Source: Stomoxys calcitrans (Eukaryota > Arthropoda > Insecta > Diptera > Muscidae). From it: a stretch of DNA of 64,000 bases. The first letter of the stretch is position 1; each line of letters starts with the position of its first letter. The notes beneath the pieces are model-generated. The model saw only the letters and a program-made list of their open reading frames with translations. It was not told the DNA's origin and searched no databases. The stretch is taken from NCBI RefSeq assembly GCF_963082655.1, contig NC_081552.1, forward strand, positions 122,116,458-122,180,457, read 5' to 3'. This document shows, one piece after another, positions 11,465-22,200 of this stretch. The position numbers and the translations under genes are program-made.

Positions 11465-13105
11465 CAGCGGTCAAAAAAAGTATTTATCATTAGCAAAATT
11501 GATAATAAATTCACTTATTTTGGGTAATTGAAGAAAATTTAAAGTAAACAAATAATGCAGTTTTATGCAATAGTTTATTTTTCGTAATATGTTTTAAAAT
11601 AAATTCAAAAAATAAATTTAATTAGCGCAAAAAATGCAATTTTATATAATAACACCAAAAACAGAACAAAAAAAGTATTCATCATTGATGTGCTATCATC
11701 AAAGTCAAATTCAAATATTATTTGGGAATCCCCCTTTTCTGTTTTATTTAGTAAAGGAGGCTTTGCCCTTGACAGCAAATATTTAATTTCATTGAAAATA
11801 TAGTTTTTGTCAAAATGGGTCGTAAGCAAAACGAGGTTTCTGATGAGGTAAAAGTTTTGATAATAAAACACCACAGGAATGGTTTAACTCAAAAAACTAT
11901 CAGTGAAATATTAAATAGACCACGATCTACTATACAATCCATCATCAGAAAGTGGACAGAAACGAAAACTGTTGACAATAAACCAAGATCTGGTCGACCA
12001 AAAGCACTTTCAGTTGGAGATGTGCGTTGGCTAGTGCGGCAAGTTCAGAAAACTCCGAAGACAAATGCGACCATTCTTCGTAAAAACACTATGGAATATT
12101 TAGGGAAGGAAGTTACTACACAAACATTTCGAAATACACTCAAAAGGCATAGTTACAGAGGAAGAACTGCACGTAAGAAGCCCTTTATAAATAAAATAAA
12201 CCGAGTGAAAAGGCTAAACATCGCAAAAATGTATGTAAAACAGCCCGAATCATTTTGGAAAACAGTCATTTTTGCAGACGAGAGCAAGTTTAATCTTTTT
12301 GGGTGCGATGGAAAGGTCATAGTGTACAGAAAACCAAATACAGAGCTTGAAGAACGAAACACAGTTGCTACTGTAAAACATGGTGGAGGTGGTTTAATGG
12401 TTTGGGGGTGTATGGCGGCTTCAGGAGCGGGAAATCTTGAAATTATTAATGGAGTAATGGATCATAAGTATTACTTTGACATTTTAAAGAGAAATTTAAA
12501 AGATAGTGCTGTAAAACTTGGGCTTGCTAATTACTTTCAATATTATCAAGATAATGACCCCAAACATTCTGCTTTAAATACCAAGATGTGGATGCTGTAT
12601 AACTGCCCCAAAGTCATTAAAACTCCTCCTCAAAGTCCCGACTTGAACCCAATTGAACATCTTTGGGAACATCTCGAACGCAAATTGAGAACGCGCAATT
12701 TTTCGAGCAAGAGTCAAATGCAACAGGTGATAATGGAGGAATGGACTAATATAGACCAAAATATAACCGCTAAATTAGTCCAATCGATGTCAAACCGTTT
12801 AAAAGAAGTTATAAGACGCGGTGGTCGAATAACAAAGTATTAATTTTTTTAAATTATGTTATTTATTTTTTTGTTTTTTTGCAATGATGAATACTTTTTT
12901 TGTTTAATTTTTTGTGTTCAGCTGTAAAATGGCCCTTTTTGTTCCAATAAATACTATTTTTTTCTTTAAAAACAATGAAATTGTGTACATATATATCACA
13001 CAAGCACTACTGCATCATTAGTTTAATATGTTTTTATTCCAATTGTCTTTTGTAGACTTATTAAAAAAAAAAACATTGAATGATGAATACTTTTTTTGAC
13101 CGCTG
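11465..13105 (+). mobile_element. Tc1-type DNA transposon, apparently complete (1641 bp)
   Basis: Terminal inverted repeats start CAGCGGTCAAAAAAAGTATT on the left and end AATACTTTTTTTGACCGCTG on the right. They match at 26 of the outer 27 bases. The element is flanked by TA on both sides (11463-11464 and 13106-13107), the target duplication of the Tc1/mariner superfamily. Each end also has an inner copy of the AAAAAAAGTATTCATCATT motif (11667-11686 and 12883-12902), about 200 bases inside the outer copy. This is the IR/DR arrangement known from Sleeping Beauty-like and some insect Tc1 elements. It encloses one uninterrupted transposase gene and could be recently active. Confidence 0.92.
11815..12843 (+). 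CDS. Tc1-family transposase, 342 aa, DD34E
   Basis: Cut-and-paste transposase that binds its inverted repeats and inserts at TA. Visible parts: N-terminal helix-turn-helix pair (about 1-110) with the GRP hook at 60-62; W148 before the first catalytic Asp in IFADESKF (D155); glycine-rich KHGGGGLMVWGC (188-199); second Asp in QDNDPKH (D246); catalytic Glu in PDLNPIEHLWE (E281). D246 to E281 leaves 34 residues, the DD34E spacing of Tc1 proteins. Length equals the usual ~340 aa, with no stop or frameshift. The ATG at 11815 is the first in frame, and its M-G-R-K start is typical. A catalytically complete protein is inferred; transcription is not shown. Confidence 0.93.
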   Translation: MGRKQNEVSDEVKVLIIKHHRNGLTQKTISEILNRPRSTIQSIIRKWTETKTVDNKPRSGRPKALSVGDVRWLVRQVQKTPKTNATILRKNTMEYLGKEVTTQTFRNTLKRHSYRGRTARKKPFINKINRVKRLNIAKMYVKQPESFWKTVIFADESKFNLFGCDGKVIVYRKPNTELEERNTVATVKHGGGGLMVWGCMAASGAGNLEIINGVMDHKYYFDILKRNLKDSAVKLGLANYFQYYQDNDPKHSALNTKMWMLYNCPKVIKTPPQSPDLNPIEHLWEHLERKLRTRNFSSKSQMQQVIMEEWTNIDQNITAKLVQSMSNRLKEVIRRGGRITKY

Positions 13106-13168
13106 TATATCCGTATCTCGGAATAGGTACTACCTATTACGAAAAAATTTTAAAGCCTTTGGAGTAGG

Positions 13169-14480
13169 CTAGAAATGGACTCCAAAGACTGAACATCTGC
13201 GGTGGTGGCGTCAAACCGTAGCGTGTTGTCCTCCCCTCCAATAGGTGTGGGTGCCTTTGCACCCGTAGTCGAGAGTAATGCTTCAAGCGCACAACTAGTC
13301 GTCAGACTAATTAACGAGGTAGAGACGGAAAAACCAGAGGGATGCACAGTTCGTCCCCAGCCTTTAAGGAAAGGTGGTGTATCTGACTGGGATTCAGACA
13401 GCGACGGTGTCAATGAAATACATAGTCATCTCAGCCGAATCGAGAGATGAGGGCGTCGGGATGACGGCAGAAGTGAGCGATGGCTTTGCTAATCTCACAA
13501 GCAGACCGAGAAAGCGATCCGGTGCACGACGAAGAAGACAGAGGAGTATGTACCGGCAGCGCAATCGGGCGAAAGGATGCTGCAAGGGATGGAACTGACA
13601 TTCCAAGTACTTCACGGAAAGAATCAGATCTCCAGAAGAGCATAACAATGCTAAAATACTGTAAGGAAAACGAGCTCCACGCTTTCAAGTACTGTGGGAA
13701 AACCATGCCAGCCACACCGCAATGGAGACTCCAGACAGTGTCCTGCGGAGGTAGACAAAGTAGGAACAGAAACGAAGGAAGCGCGCACGGTCCCTGAGTC
13801 TTCATGTACGACAGTGACTTTCAAACGGAGGCCACAGCCATCACGGAAAGGGAAGATGATCGCTGAGAATGGTAAGGAGCCGCCCTCTTACGCCAGAGTG
13901 GCAAGGAAGCACAACAGAGATCAGCTGACTTATGCAGTCATCAATATTGGCTGTGCATCCGGTAGGATTCCACCAGATCATCGGTCCCAAGAGAATGATC
14001 TGGTTAAAGATCGGATTTTCGAACATGTGTGGAATTCTGTAGAGGGTACACACATACAAATGATGTGCTTCGAGTATAGAGGGGACATATTTACGCTGCG
14101 TTTTGCGTCGACGGAATGTATTGATACCATCAAACAGCTCGTCAGTGGTATCCACGCTCCCTAAGAGGGCGCAATGGTCGACCTGATGAGAAAGATAGAT
14201 ATCCCCCAGCTCACAAAGGCGACGGTATTTATCAAGGGACGGGACAGTGAATTTGCGACGGAAGGCACTTTGGGATTTTGGTCGCAGAGAAGTGCGAGGT
14301 CTTCCACAGGGAGCAGAAGGAGCTTGGCATTGATCAAGTCTCCGTGACGAATTTGGCTAAGACTAAAGACATGGCGCACTACTGGAGCAAAGCTGTCTTT
14401 TTCCTGATTGGGAAGACTAGGATAGACAGAAATTATCATTTTGAAATATCAGGCCGTGCAGTAGCAGGGGGCTGAAAACG
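13169..14480 (+). pseudogene. ORF1 (DUF4780-type gag-like) of the I/LOA-like element, broken
   Basis: It starts at an ATG (13173) reading M-D-S-K-D, as in the sister copies, and a stop follows at once. Recognisable stretches: VGAFAPVVESNASSAQ (13250-13297), SYARVARKHNRDQLTYAVIN (13888-13947) and IFTLRFASTECIDTIKQ (14087-14137). After a frameshift comes KATVFIKGRDSEFATEGTLG near 14217-14276. These match ORF1 proteins of I/LOA-like elements with a C-terminal DUF4780. Several stops and frameshifts prevent function. Confidence 0.65.
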
Positions 14481-14930
14481 AGACAATCACGGCCTCTCTT
14501 AATATTGGAAATACTTGGAGTGACTGAAATATCAGGCAGTGTAGTGGCGAGATACCCAACACAGCCTAATGAACAGGGACCCGAAGACGAACTCATCAAC
14601 GACTTCAAGATTCGGTAGCCTGGGATAGGTAAAGATCCTAATATTAAAACATCCGACATCGCATCGACAGGAGTCTCAATGCAGCCTAACGAACAGGGAG
14701 CCGATGATGGTACCATCACCTACTCTCAAGAAGGCCATTTACTTAAGATTTGGAAGACTAAGATAGGCAATGATCCTAGCATTGAAACATCAGGCAGTAC
14801 AGGGAATGAAAACTCAATACAGGCTAACGAACAAAAACCCGAAAATCTAAAGAACATGGAGCTGACGATGAGATCATCACATACTCCCAAGATGCCCATT
14901 TACTGGAGAACCAATGATTGATGGAGAAAA
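14430..14930 (+). repeat. Tandem repeats (~130-150 bp) at the end of ORF1
   Basis: Three to four diverged tandem units, each with GGAAGACTAGGATAG or a variant, GAAATATCAGGCAGTG and CAGCCTAATGAACAGGG. In frame they give repeats of the type ISGS..Y..QPNEQG, followed by an acidic stretch. Expansion of this kind is not seen in the other two ORF1 copies in the window. Confidence 0.6.
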
Positions 14931-15022
14931 TAAGCAAGGGCAAGATTCATATTGCCTTAATTCAGTAGCAATGGTAAATTTCTAATATGGTAGATTAGTG
15001 CAATGGAATTTAGCTCCATATA

Positions 15023-15619
15023 AAGGGTGATTTTTTTGAGGTTAGGATTTTCATGCATTAGTATTTGACAGATCATGTGGGATTTCAGACATGGTGTCAA
15101 AGAGAAAGATGCTCAGTATGCTTTGACATTTCATCATGAATAGACTTACTAACGAGCAACGCTTGCAAATCATTGAATTTTATTACCAAAATCAGTGTTC
15201 GGTTCGAAATGTGTTCATTCACCGTAACGTTGCGTCCAACAGCATCTTTGAAAAAATACGGTCCAATGATTCCACCAGCGTACAAACCACACCAAACAGT
15301 GCATTTTTCGGGATGCATGGGCAGTTCTTGAACGGCTTCTGGTTGCTCTTCACTCCAAATGCGGCAATTTTGCTTATTTACGTAGCCATTCAACCAGAAA
15401 TGAGCCCCATCGCTGAACGGTGAATGAACACATTTCGAACCGAACACTGATTTTGGTAATAAAATTCAATGATTTGCAAGCGTTGCTCGTTAGTAAGTCT
15501 ATTCATGATGAAATGTCAAAGCATACTGAGCATCTTTCTCTTTGACACCATGTCTGAAATCCCACGTGATCTGTCAAATACTAATGCATGAAAATCCTAA
15601 CCTCAAAAAAATCACCCTT
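15023..15619 (-). mobile_element. Foldback element with transposase core, copy 1 (597 bp)
   Basis: The outer ~205 bases at each end are near-perfect inverted repeats starting AAGGGTGATTTTTTTGAGGT, with TA on both sides. Each arm contains the start codon region of a Tc1/mariner-superfamily transposase (M-N-R-L-T-N-E-Q-R-L-Q-I-I-E-F-Y-Y). The ~190-bp centre encodes a piece of its catalytic region on the minus strand: FSDGAHFWLNGYVNKQ with the first catalytic Asp, WSEEQPEAV, TVWCGLYAGGIIGPYFF. The 5' arm has thus been duplicated in inverted form in place of the 3' half of a normal transposon. No complete transposase can be made. It is nested in the I/LOA-like element. Confidence 0.88.
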
Positions 15620-15759
15620 TATAAAGTATTTTACTTTTATTAGAAACTAATGTAAACATGAGCAAATTTAGGTTAATTGAACTACCAATTATTCTATGCT
15701 AACATTGGTACACGGACGAGGACCTGTGTTATTTGCCATAAAAATTTTAATTATACATT

Positions 15760-16395
15760 TTCCCCAGAGTTGTCAACGTCGGATGCCACAGTTGTTGTAA
15801 GACAGGGAAACGGTGGAGCACACCTGGCACCTTATCCGCCTTTTGACTCCTGACACCGCCACCCACGTCGGAGCTGCAACGGCTGGTGAGGAAAGCAAAA
15901 CAGACAGGAAACGAGGTACTAATAGGGTGCGATACGAACCTCACCAAATTTCGTGGGGTAGTACCAACACTAATAAGCGGGGCCAAGCCCTGGCAGAGTT
16001 CTTGAATACTAACGACCTAATAACACTTAATATTGGTAACACCGCAACCTTTGTTAATAGGATTAGGGAGGACGTATTAAAAGTGACGATATGTTCGGAA
16101 AATCTGATCGATGAGGTTCAGAATTGGAGGGTCTCCATGGAACACTCTTTCTCTGACCAACTGGACAAAATTCGGAGGCTACACAGAAGAAGACTTGGGC
16201 AAGATAATTAAGATTGTCCAAGCATAGAAGACATTGACGAAAATGTCGACAGGATTACGACTGCACTGGTGGGGTCCTTTGAAGACAGTTGTCCTCTTCG
16301 GGAAAGGAAATCAGCCCAAGAAAAACCCTGGATGACCGGGAGATTCACAATATTGGGAAAGAGGACCGCAGACTTTTTTAAAGAGCACGTCGTAA
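15760..16395 (+). pseudogene. APE endonuclease and linker of the I/LOA-like ORF2, broken
   Basis: Broken frames give the AYLPYDSDT-type block (about 15830), then SWGSTNTNKRGQALAEFLNT (15951-16010). ICSENLIDE and NWRVSMEHSFSD (16118-16153) follow, the region holding the conserved S-D before the endonuclease end. A linker LGQDN..SAQEKPWMT.GRFT follows to 16395. Only partial motifs remain and it lacks the RT. The break at 16395 coincides with the start of the duplicated block at 16396. Confidence 0.7.
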
Positions 16396-16821
16396 AAAGT
16401 CTCTGAGTCTATAAGGAATACACAAACAAACAAACACAAATTGACTTTAATATATAAGATTTTTATTTTATTTATTAGTTTTACTTTACATCATTAATTA
16501 AATTTAAAAATTTAAATTTATTTATACTAATTTCGTCATTATGTTTGTAACACCTCGAAATATGAGTCTAAGACCTCATGAAGTATAAATATTATTGACC
16601 GTCATGACATTTTAAGTCGATCTAGCCATGTCCGTCCGTCCATCCATCTGTCTGTCGAAAGCACGCGTGCTGCCGAAGGAATAAAGCTAGGCGCTTGAAA
16701 TTTCGCACAAATACTTTCTATTAGTGTAGATCTGTTGGGTTTTTAAATGGGCCAAGTCGGTCCATGTTTTGATATAGCTGCTATATAAACCGATCTTGGG
16801 TCTTGACTTCTTGAGCCTCTA

Positions 16822-16925
16822 GAGGGACAATTCTCATCCTATTTGACTGAAACTTTGCACGTGGTGTTTCGGTATCACTTCCATCTACTGTGCAAAATAC
16901 GGTTTGAACTGGTGCTTAGGCTCAA
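16822..16925 (+). repeat. 104-bp segment, first occurrence
   Basis: From GAGGGACAATTCTCATCC to GTGCTTAGGCTCAA. It is repeated base for base at 17146-17249 and absent at both places in the duplicated block at 19464-20142. Confidence 0.85.
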
Positions 16926-17145
16926 ATTTTGTACATCATCTTCTCCCACGACCTTCAACATACATGTGAAATATGGTCTGAATCGATCTTTAGCTTGATA
17001 CAGCAACCATATAAACCGATCTTCCGGTTTTTCTTCTTGAGCTCCTACAAGGTGCGATTTTTATCGAACGGACTGAAATATTACACAATGATTTCTACAA
17101 TGTTCATCATTCAAATCATTTATGGTCCGAATCGGACTACAACGA

Positions 17146-17249
17146 GAGGGACAATTCTCATCCTATTTGACTGAAACTTTGCACGTGGTGTTTCGGTATC
17201 ACTTCCATCTACTGTGCAAAATACGGTTTGAACTGGTGCTTAGGCTCAA
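17146..17249 (+). repeat. 104-bp segment, second (ectopic) occurrence
   Basis: Identical to 16822-16925. It interrupts the phrase GGACTACAAC / TTGATATAGCGCC, which is continuous in copy 2 (19981-20006). Confidence 0.85.
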
Positions 17250-17440
17250 CTTGATATAGCGCCAATAGCATAACAGTTCTTACTCATTAGTCTTTGCTTG
17301 CCTAAAACGAGATACCGCACAAAGAACTCGACAAATACTATCCATTCGGCCCGGACGAAGTTATCCCGCTTTTACTTGTTTTTATTATATTGCTTATAAG
17401 GTTTATTAAGTTTAGATTGTTATTAAGTTTATTTATTAAT

Positions 17441-17590
17441 TATACCCACCAGCATAGGATGGGGGTATACTAATCTAGTCATTCCGTTTGTAACACCTCA
17501 AAATATTCGTCTAATGCCCTACAAAATATGTATATTCTTGATCGTCTCGACTTTTTGAGTCGATCTAGCCAAGTCCGTCCGTCTCCATCA
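17441..17590 (+). mobile_element. Helentron 5' end fragment
   Basis: Terminal phrase ATACCCACCAGCATAGGATGGGGGTATACT through TTCTTGATCG to the GTCCGTCCGTC microsatellite, then unrelated AT-rich sequence. A duplicate lies at 20201-20350. The frames on the opposite strand (17479-17751, 20240-20512) are not genes. Confidence 0.7.
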
Positions 17591-18357
17591 CGATAGAGGT
17601 CGAACGCGTAAACATAAAAATAAAAAAAATAATTCGATCTTAATACCCACCTTTTTGTAAATTTGACTCGTCGAATTTCATTAAAGATTTTCGTAAATAA
17701 CACATAAGGAAATCTTTTTATTGTAAAAAGATTTTCTTGAAAGAAAATCAAAAATTTTAAAAAGTGTTAAATAATATTTCATTGAATTTAAATCTACGCT
17801 CAAAGCCACCAGAACTAAAATATTTTTACAAGAATTTTCGTCCCTTAATCACTATGAGCTTCGTACCAATTGCCTTAAATACTGTATTGTGAATTATAGT
17901 ATTCTAGAAAAAGAAACGAATGGTTTTATTAGAAATAATTATTTTAAAATATAAATTAATCTGGGCGATTATTTCGGGGTTCTAAAATTGTGTTTCCGAG
18001 TCCTTAATTTTGTTTTCCATTGCTAATGTGATTCAAATAATTTATAATTAAATATTACTAATTATTCTTTGGAAAAGCTTTTCAGACTAACAAGCAAAAT
18101 ATTCCCTTTAAAGATATTTTTTAAATATTTTTTTTTTGCTTTAGATTTATCTTTTTTTTTTAATATTTGTCTTTCGGAACAATTTTTATAAAAAAATGTT
18201 TGCTAAGAATTCTATGAAGATTTTGGCTTTAAGAAACTTTTAATAACTTTTCATTTAAAACTAGCTCGAATTAGGAAATTTAAATTTGCGTAAAGTGGAC
18301 GAATGAAACCAGTTGCAAAAATTTTTCCCGACATGGGTAGGGAAAATTTGCTTGTCG

Positions 18358-19410
18358 GTGGTCCCCCAAACACTAAGCCCGGGAAATATATCAGCAACGT
18401 GCTCTTTTCTCATATATCTATATATCCTTTATTTGAACCCCATATTGCCAGTGCCCTCAAAATTGGATATCAAATTCGTTTTCTAATCTCATTTAAACTC
18501 CTTATTTCAAAAGTCAGCAAATACATCCGGTTTTGGGTATTGGCCCTAAAAACTATAAATATTTAGTTCCACTCTCTTTAAGACCCAAATTGTCTTGGTA
18601 AGCAAATACGTCCTATTTGGGGGTTGTTATGGTGGTGGGACGTCCGCTAGACAGTTGGTCCCTAATGTTGATATCAGATGCGTGATTTACTCCCAAATAC
18701 CTCTAACTTGAGCCCCATATTTCCATAGTCGACAAACATGACTGGCTTGGGGGATGGGCGGCCACTCCGTGAGTTGGCCTTGAAAATACATATCGGATAT
18801 CGTAAATAAGTCCTGTTTGGGGGTTGTTTCGGAAAGGGGTGGAACCCCAGAAACGTGGTCCCACATTTAGATATTAGATTCGTATTCAACTCGCAAATAC
18901 CTTTCATTTGAGTCCCATATTGCCATGGTCGGTAAATATGTCCGATTTAGAGGTGTTTTGGGGGTTGGGGTGGTCCCCCTAACACTTGGTCCGACAATTG
19001 AATATCAGATACGTGTTCTTATCCTAAAGACCTTTCATTTAAGTCCCATATTGTCGTGATTGGTCTAAATATAGGTTTGGTAGGTTTTAGGGTGTGGCCG
19101 CCCCCCTAGGTACCCTATCCGAAATTTGGATACCAAATTTTATAGTACATATGAGAGCACACAAAATTTCGCACCAACCATTTCTGAGATCTGGCGTTTC
19201 TGAAAATTAGGGTAAGGAGGAGGGTCCGCCGCCTTCAGATATCAAAAAATGTAGTACCCTATTTTCACCACGGGATCATTACGCACCATCTGTGAAAATT
19301 TCAAGAAAATCGGTTCAGCCGTTTCTGAGTCTATAAGGCACACACAAACAAACAAACAAACCAACCTGCAAACATACACAAATTGACTTTAATATATAAG
19401 ATTTTTATTT
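18358..19410 (+). mobile_element. Repeat R, 5'-truncated copy
   Basis: Unclassified interspersed family. The body has degenerate ~120-150-bp units with CATTTGAGCCCCATATTGCC and GGTGGTCCCCCAAACAC. The 3' end has GATCTGGCGTTTCTGAAAAT, GAAAATCGGTTCAGCCG, GAGTCTATAAGG, repeated ACAAACA and ATATATAAGAT. No protein is encoded. I do not know its class. Its start at 18358 is the duplication junction. Confidence 0.65.
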
Positions 19411-21137
19411 TATTTATTAGTTTTACTTTACATCATTAATTAAATTTAAAAATTTAAATTTATTTATCCTAATTTCGTCATTCTGTTTGTAACACCTCGA
19501 AATATGCGTCTAAGACCTCATGAAGTATAAATATTATTGAACGTCATGACATTTTAAGTCGATCTAGCCATGTCCGTCCGTCCATCAGTCTGTCTGTCGA
19601 AAGCACGCGTGCTGCCGAAGGAATAAAGCTAAGCGCTTGAAATTTTACACAAATACTTTCTATTAGTGTAGATCTGTTGGATTTTTAAATGGGCCAAGTC
19701 GGTCCATGTTTTGATAAAGCTGCTATATAAACCGATCTTGGGTCTTGACTTCTTGAGCCTCTAGAGGGGCTTAAATTTTGTACAGCATCTTCTCCCACGA
19801 CCTTCAACATACATGTGAAATATGGTCTGAATCGATCTTTAGCTTGATACAGCTCCCATATAAACCGATCTTCCGGTTTTTCTTCTTGAGCTCCTACAAG
19901 GTGCGATTTTTATCGAACGGACTGAAATATTACACAATGATTTCTACAATGTTCATCATTCAAATCATTTATGGTCCGAATTGGACTACAACTTGATATA
20001 GCGCCAATAGCATAACAGTTCTTACTCATTAGTCTTTGTTTGCCTAAAACGAGATACCGCACAAAGAACTCGACAAATACTATCCATTCGGCAGGGTATA
20101 CAAGATTCGGCCCGGACGAACTTATCCCCCTTTTACTTGTTTTTATTATATTGCTTATAAGGTTTATTAAGTTTAGTTTGTTATTAAGTTTATTTATTAA
20201 TTATACCCACCAGCATAGGATGGGGGTATACTAATCTAGTCATTCCGTTTGTAACACCTCAAAATATTCGTCTAATGCCCTACAAAATATGTATATTCTT
20301 GATCGTCTCGACTTTCTGAGTCGATCTAGCCAAGTCCGTCCGTCTCCGTTACGATAGAGGTCGAACGCGTAAACATAAAAATAAAAAAAATAATTCGATC
20401 TTAATACCCACCTTTTTGTAAATTTGACTCGTCGAATTTCATTAAAGATTTTCGTAAATAACACATAAGGAAATCTTTTTATTGTAAAAAGATTTTCTTG
20501 AAAGAAAATCAAAAATTTTAAAATGTTTTAAATAATATTTCATTGAATTTAAATCTACGCTCAAAGCCACCAGAACTAAAATATTTCTACAAGAATTTTC
20601 ATCCCTTAATCACTATGAGCTTCGTACCAATTGCCTTAAATACTGTATTGTGAATTATAGTATTCTAGAAAAAGAAACGAATGGTTTTATTTGAAATAAT
20701 TATTTTAAAATATAAATTAATCTGGGCGATTATTTCGGGGTTCTAAAATTGTGTTTCCGAGTCCTTAATTTTTTTTTTCATTGCTAATGTGATTCAAATA
20801 ATTTATAATTAAATATTACTAATTATTCTTTGGAAAAGCTTTTCAGACTAACAAGCAAAATATTCCCTTTAAAGATATTTTTTAAATATTTTTTTTTTGC
20901 TTTAGATTTATCTTTTTTTTGTTTAATATTTGTCTTTCGGAACAATTTTTATAAAAAAATGTTTGCTAAGAATTCTATGAAGATTTTGGCTTTAAGAAAC
21001 TTTTAATAACTTTTCATTTAAAACTAGCTCGAATTAGGAACGAAATATCGTAATGAAATTTAAATTTGCGTAAAGTGGACGAATGAAACCAGTTGCAAAA
21101 ATTTTTCCCGAAATGGGTAGGGAAATTTGCCTGTCGA
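19321..21137 (+). repeat. Segmental duplication, right copy
   Basis: Same block as 16396-18357, ending GGAAATTTGCCTGTCG at 21121-21137 and then passing into unique sequence. Here the repeat R end is continuous with its body, so this copy preserves the ancestral left side. Confidence 0.85.
19464..20142 (+). mobile_element. Helentron within right duplication copy
   Basis: Counterpart of 16523-17380. It lacks both 104-bp segments and keeps the AGGGTATACAAGATTCGGC phrase lost from copy 1. It ends CGGCCCGGACGAAC..TTTTACTTGT. Confidence 0.8.
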
Positions 21138-21249
21138 AAATCGACAATGTTTTCAATCTAAAAAATCAAACGAAAAAATGTCTTAAAATTCTTAGGAGTG
21201 AGATATCTGCAATATATTTTAATGACTTGATGCATTTGATGGTTTCTAC

Positions 21250-21482
21250 GGGTTGCCCAAAAAGTAATTGGGGATTTTTTAAAAGAAAGTAAATGCATTT
21301 TTAATAATACTTAGAATGAACTTTAATCAAATATACTTTTTTTACACTTTTTTTCTAAAGCAAGCTAAAAGTAACAGCTGATAACTGACAGAAGAAAGAA
21401 TGCAATTACAGAGTCACAAGCTATGAAAAAATTTGTCAACGCCGACTATATGAAAAATCCGCAATTACTTTTTGGGCAACCC
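21250..21482. mobile_element. MITE with mariner-like ends (~233 bp)
   Basis: Ends are inverted repeats: GGGTTGCCCAAAAAGTAATT on the left and AATTACTTTTTGGGCAACCC on the right, with GGATTTTT / AAAAATCC continuing inside. TA occurs just outside both ends, offset by one base. Nothing is encoded. A lone end of the same family lies at 4440-4461. Confidence 0.8.
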
Positions 21483-22200
21483 AATACTTTAAAAAAATAA
21501 ATTTATGACAATAATCCTACTTCTTTTCACAGCGGGTGTGATTTTTTGCCAAAATCATTAAATCCACTTTTCTTCACTAAGTGGTCACAAAATATTAAGA
21601 AAATTGTTTTTTTGTTTGCCCCTGTTCCTTAGAAGAATGTTCATGGGCAAAATTTGCATTGTTTTTTGTTGCAGCCGCTCAGGAAATAATTTTTTTCAAA
21701 AAATTTTAAAATTCGAAATATTTAAAAAAATTGCCGCGTCAATATAAATTCTCTAAGTTATAAATATATTTAATTTCATCAAAGTTGGACAACGGAATCG
21801 AGGGTCAGGCTTCTGCCTTAAATATATTTATTGAAATTTGTCTACAGAAAAAATATGAGGAAAATGTTGTTTGGGACATATAAGCATAATAATTAAAAGA
21901 ATTTAAAAATGTTTATACAAAATGCAAAATTTTGGCTTTAAAAAATCTCTGAAGTTATCTCATTAGAGAATTTTGAATGAATTTGAATTGCATTTTGTCT
22001 TTAGAAATATTTCATTTAAATTGGTTTAGAAAAAATTTCATTAAAATTTAGTTTTAACTCAGAAGTTCATTATAATTTTGTCCTTAAGAAAAATAATTTT
22101 AAGGCTTCTCAGTCCTCAGCTAAATGTTGTCTTTGTAGAGTACTATAAATATGAAATTTTGTTATTTTAGAAAATGTTACTGACATTTTTTTTAGAATAT
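21483..22200. other. No gene recognised
   Basis: Very AT-rich sequence with no convincing reading frame or repeat end. Confidence 0.5.

Larger units (their letters stand above)
11410..16395 (+). mobile_element. I/LOA-like non-LTR element with two nested DNA transposons
   Basis: The 5' UTR pieces at 11415-11462 (GGAGCGGCCGTGTTCTTTCCG) and 13108-13150 (TATCTCGGAATAGG..) join into a match to the 5' UTR at 34875-34985. They show that the Tc1 at 11465-13105 landed in this UTR. ORF1 runs about 13169-14480, followed by tandem repeats. The endonuclease lies at about 15760-16170 after a second nested element (15023-15619). The sequence ends at 16395, before the RT, exactly where repeat R sequence begins. 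Confidence 0.7.
16523..17380 (+). mobile_element. Helentron within left duplication copy
   Basis: Starts ATACTAATTTCGTCATT (terminus eroded), has the TCGATCTAGCCATGTCCGTC microsatellite block at about 16617, repeat units, and ends CATTCGGCCCGGACGAAG..CGCTTTTACTTGTT. The palindrome has mutated and a ~20-base stretch before it is missing compared with copy 2. Confidence 0.8.
16396..18357 (+). repeat. Segmental duplication, left copy
   Basis: From TCTGAGTCTATAAGG (16401) to GGAAAATTTGCTTGTCGG (18340-18357) this block repeats at 19323-21137 in the same orientation. The order is the same: 3' end of repeat R, Helentron, second Helentron start, AT-rich stretch. Differences are a few percent plus indels, which identifies a tandem segmental duplication. 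It contains no gene. Confidence 0.85.

Noticed and set aside
13150..13805. Minus-strand frames opposite ORF1
   Set aside because: They are shadows of the plus-strand ORF1 of the I/LOA-like element, whose motifs read on the plus strand.
17479..17751. 90-residue minus frame duplicated at 20240-20512 as a conserved gene
   Set aside because: Its conservation is explained by the recent segmental duplication, and half of it is a Helentron terminus.
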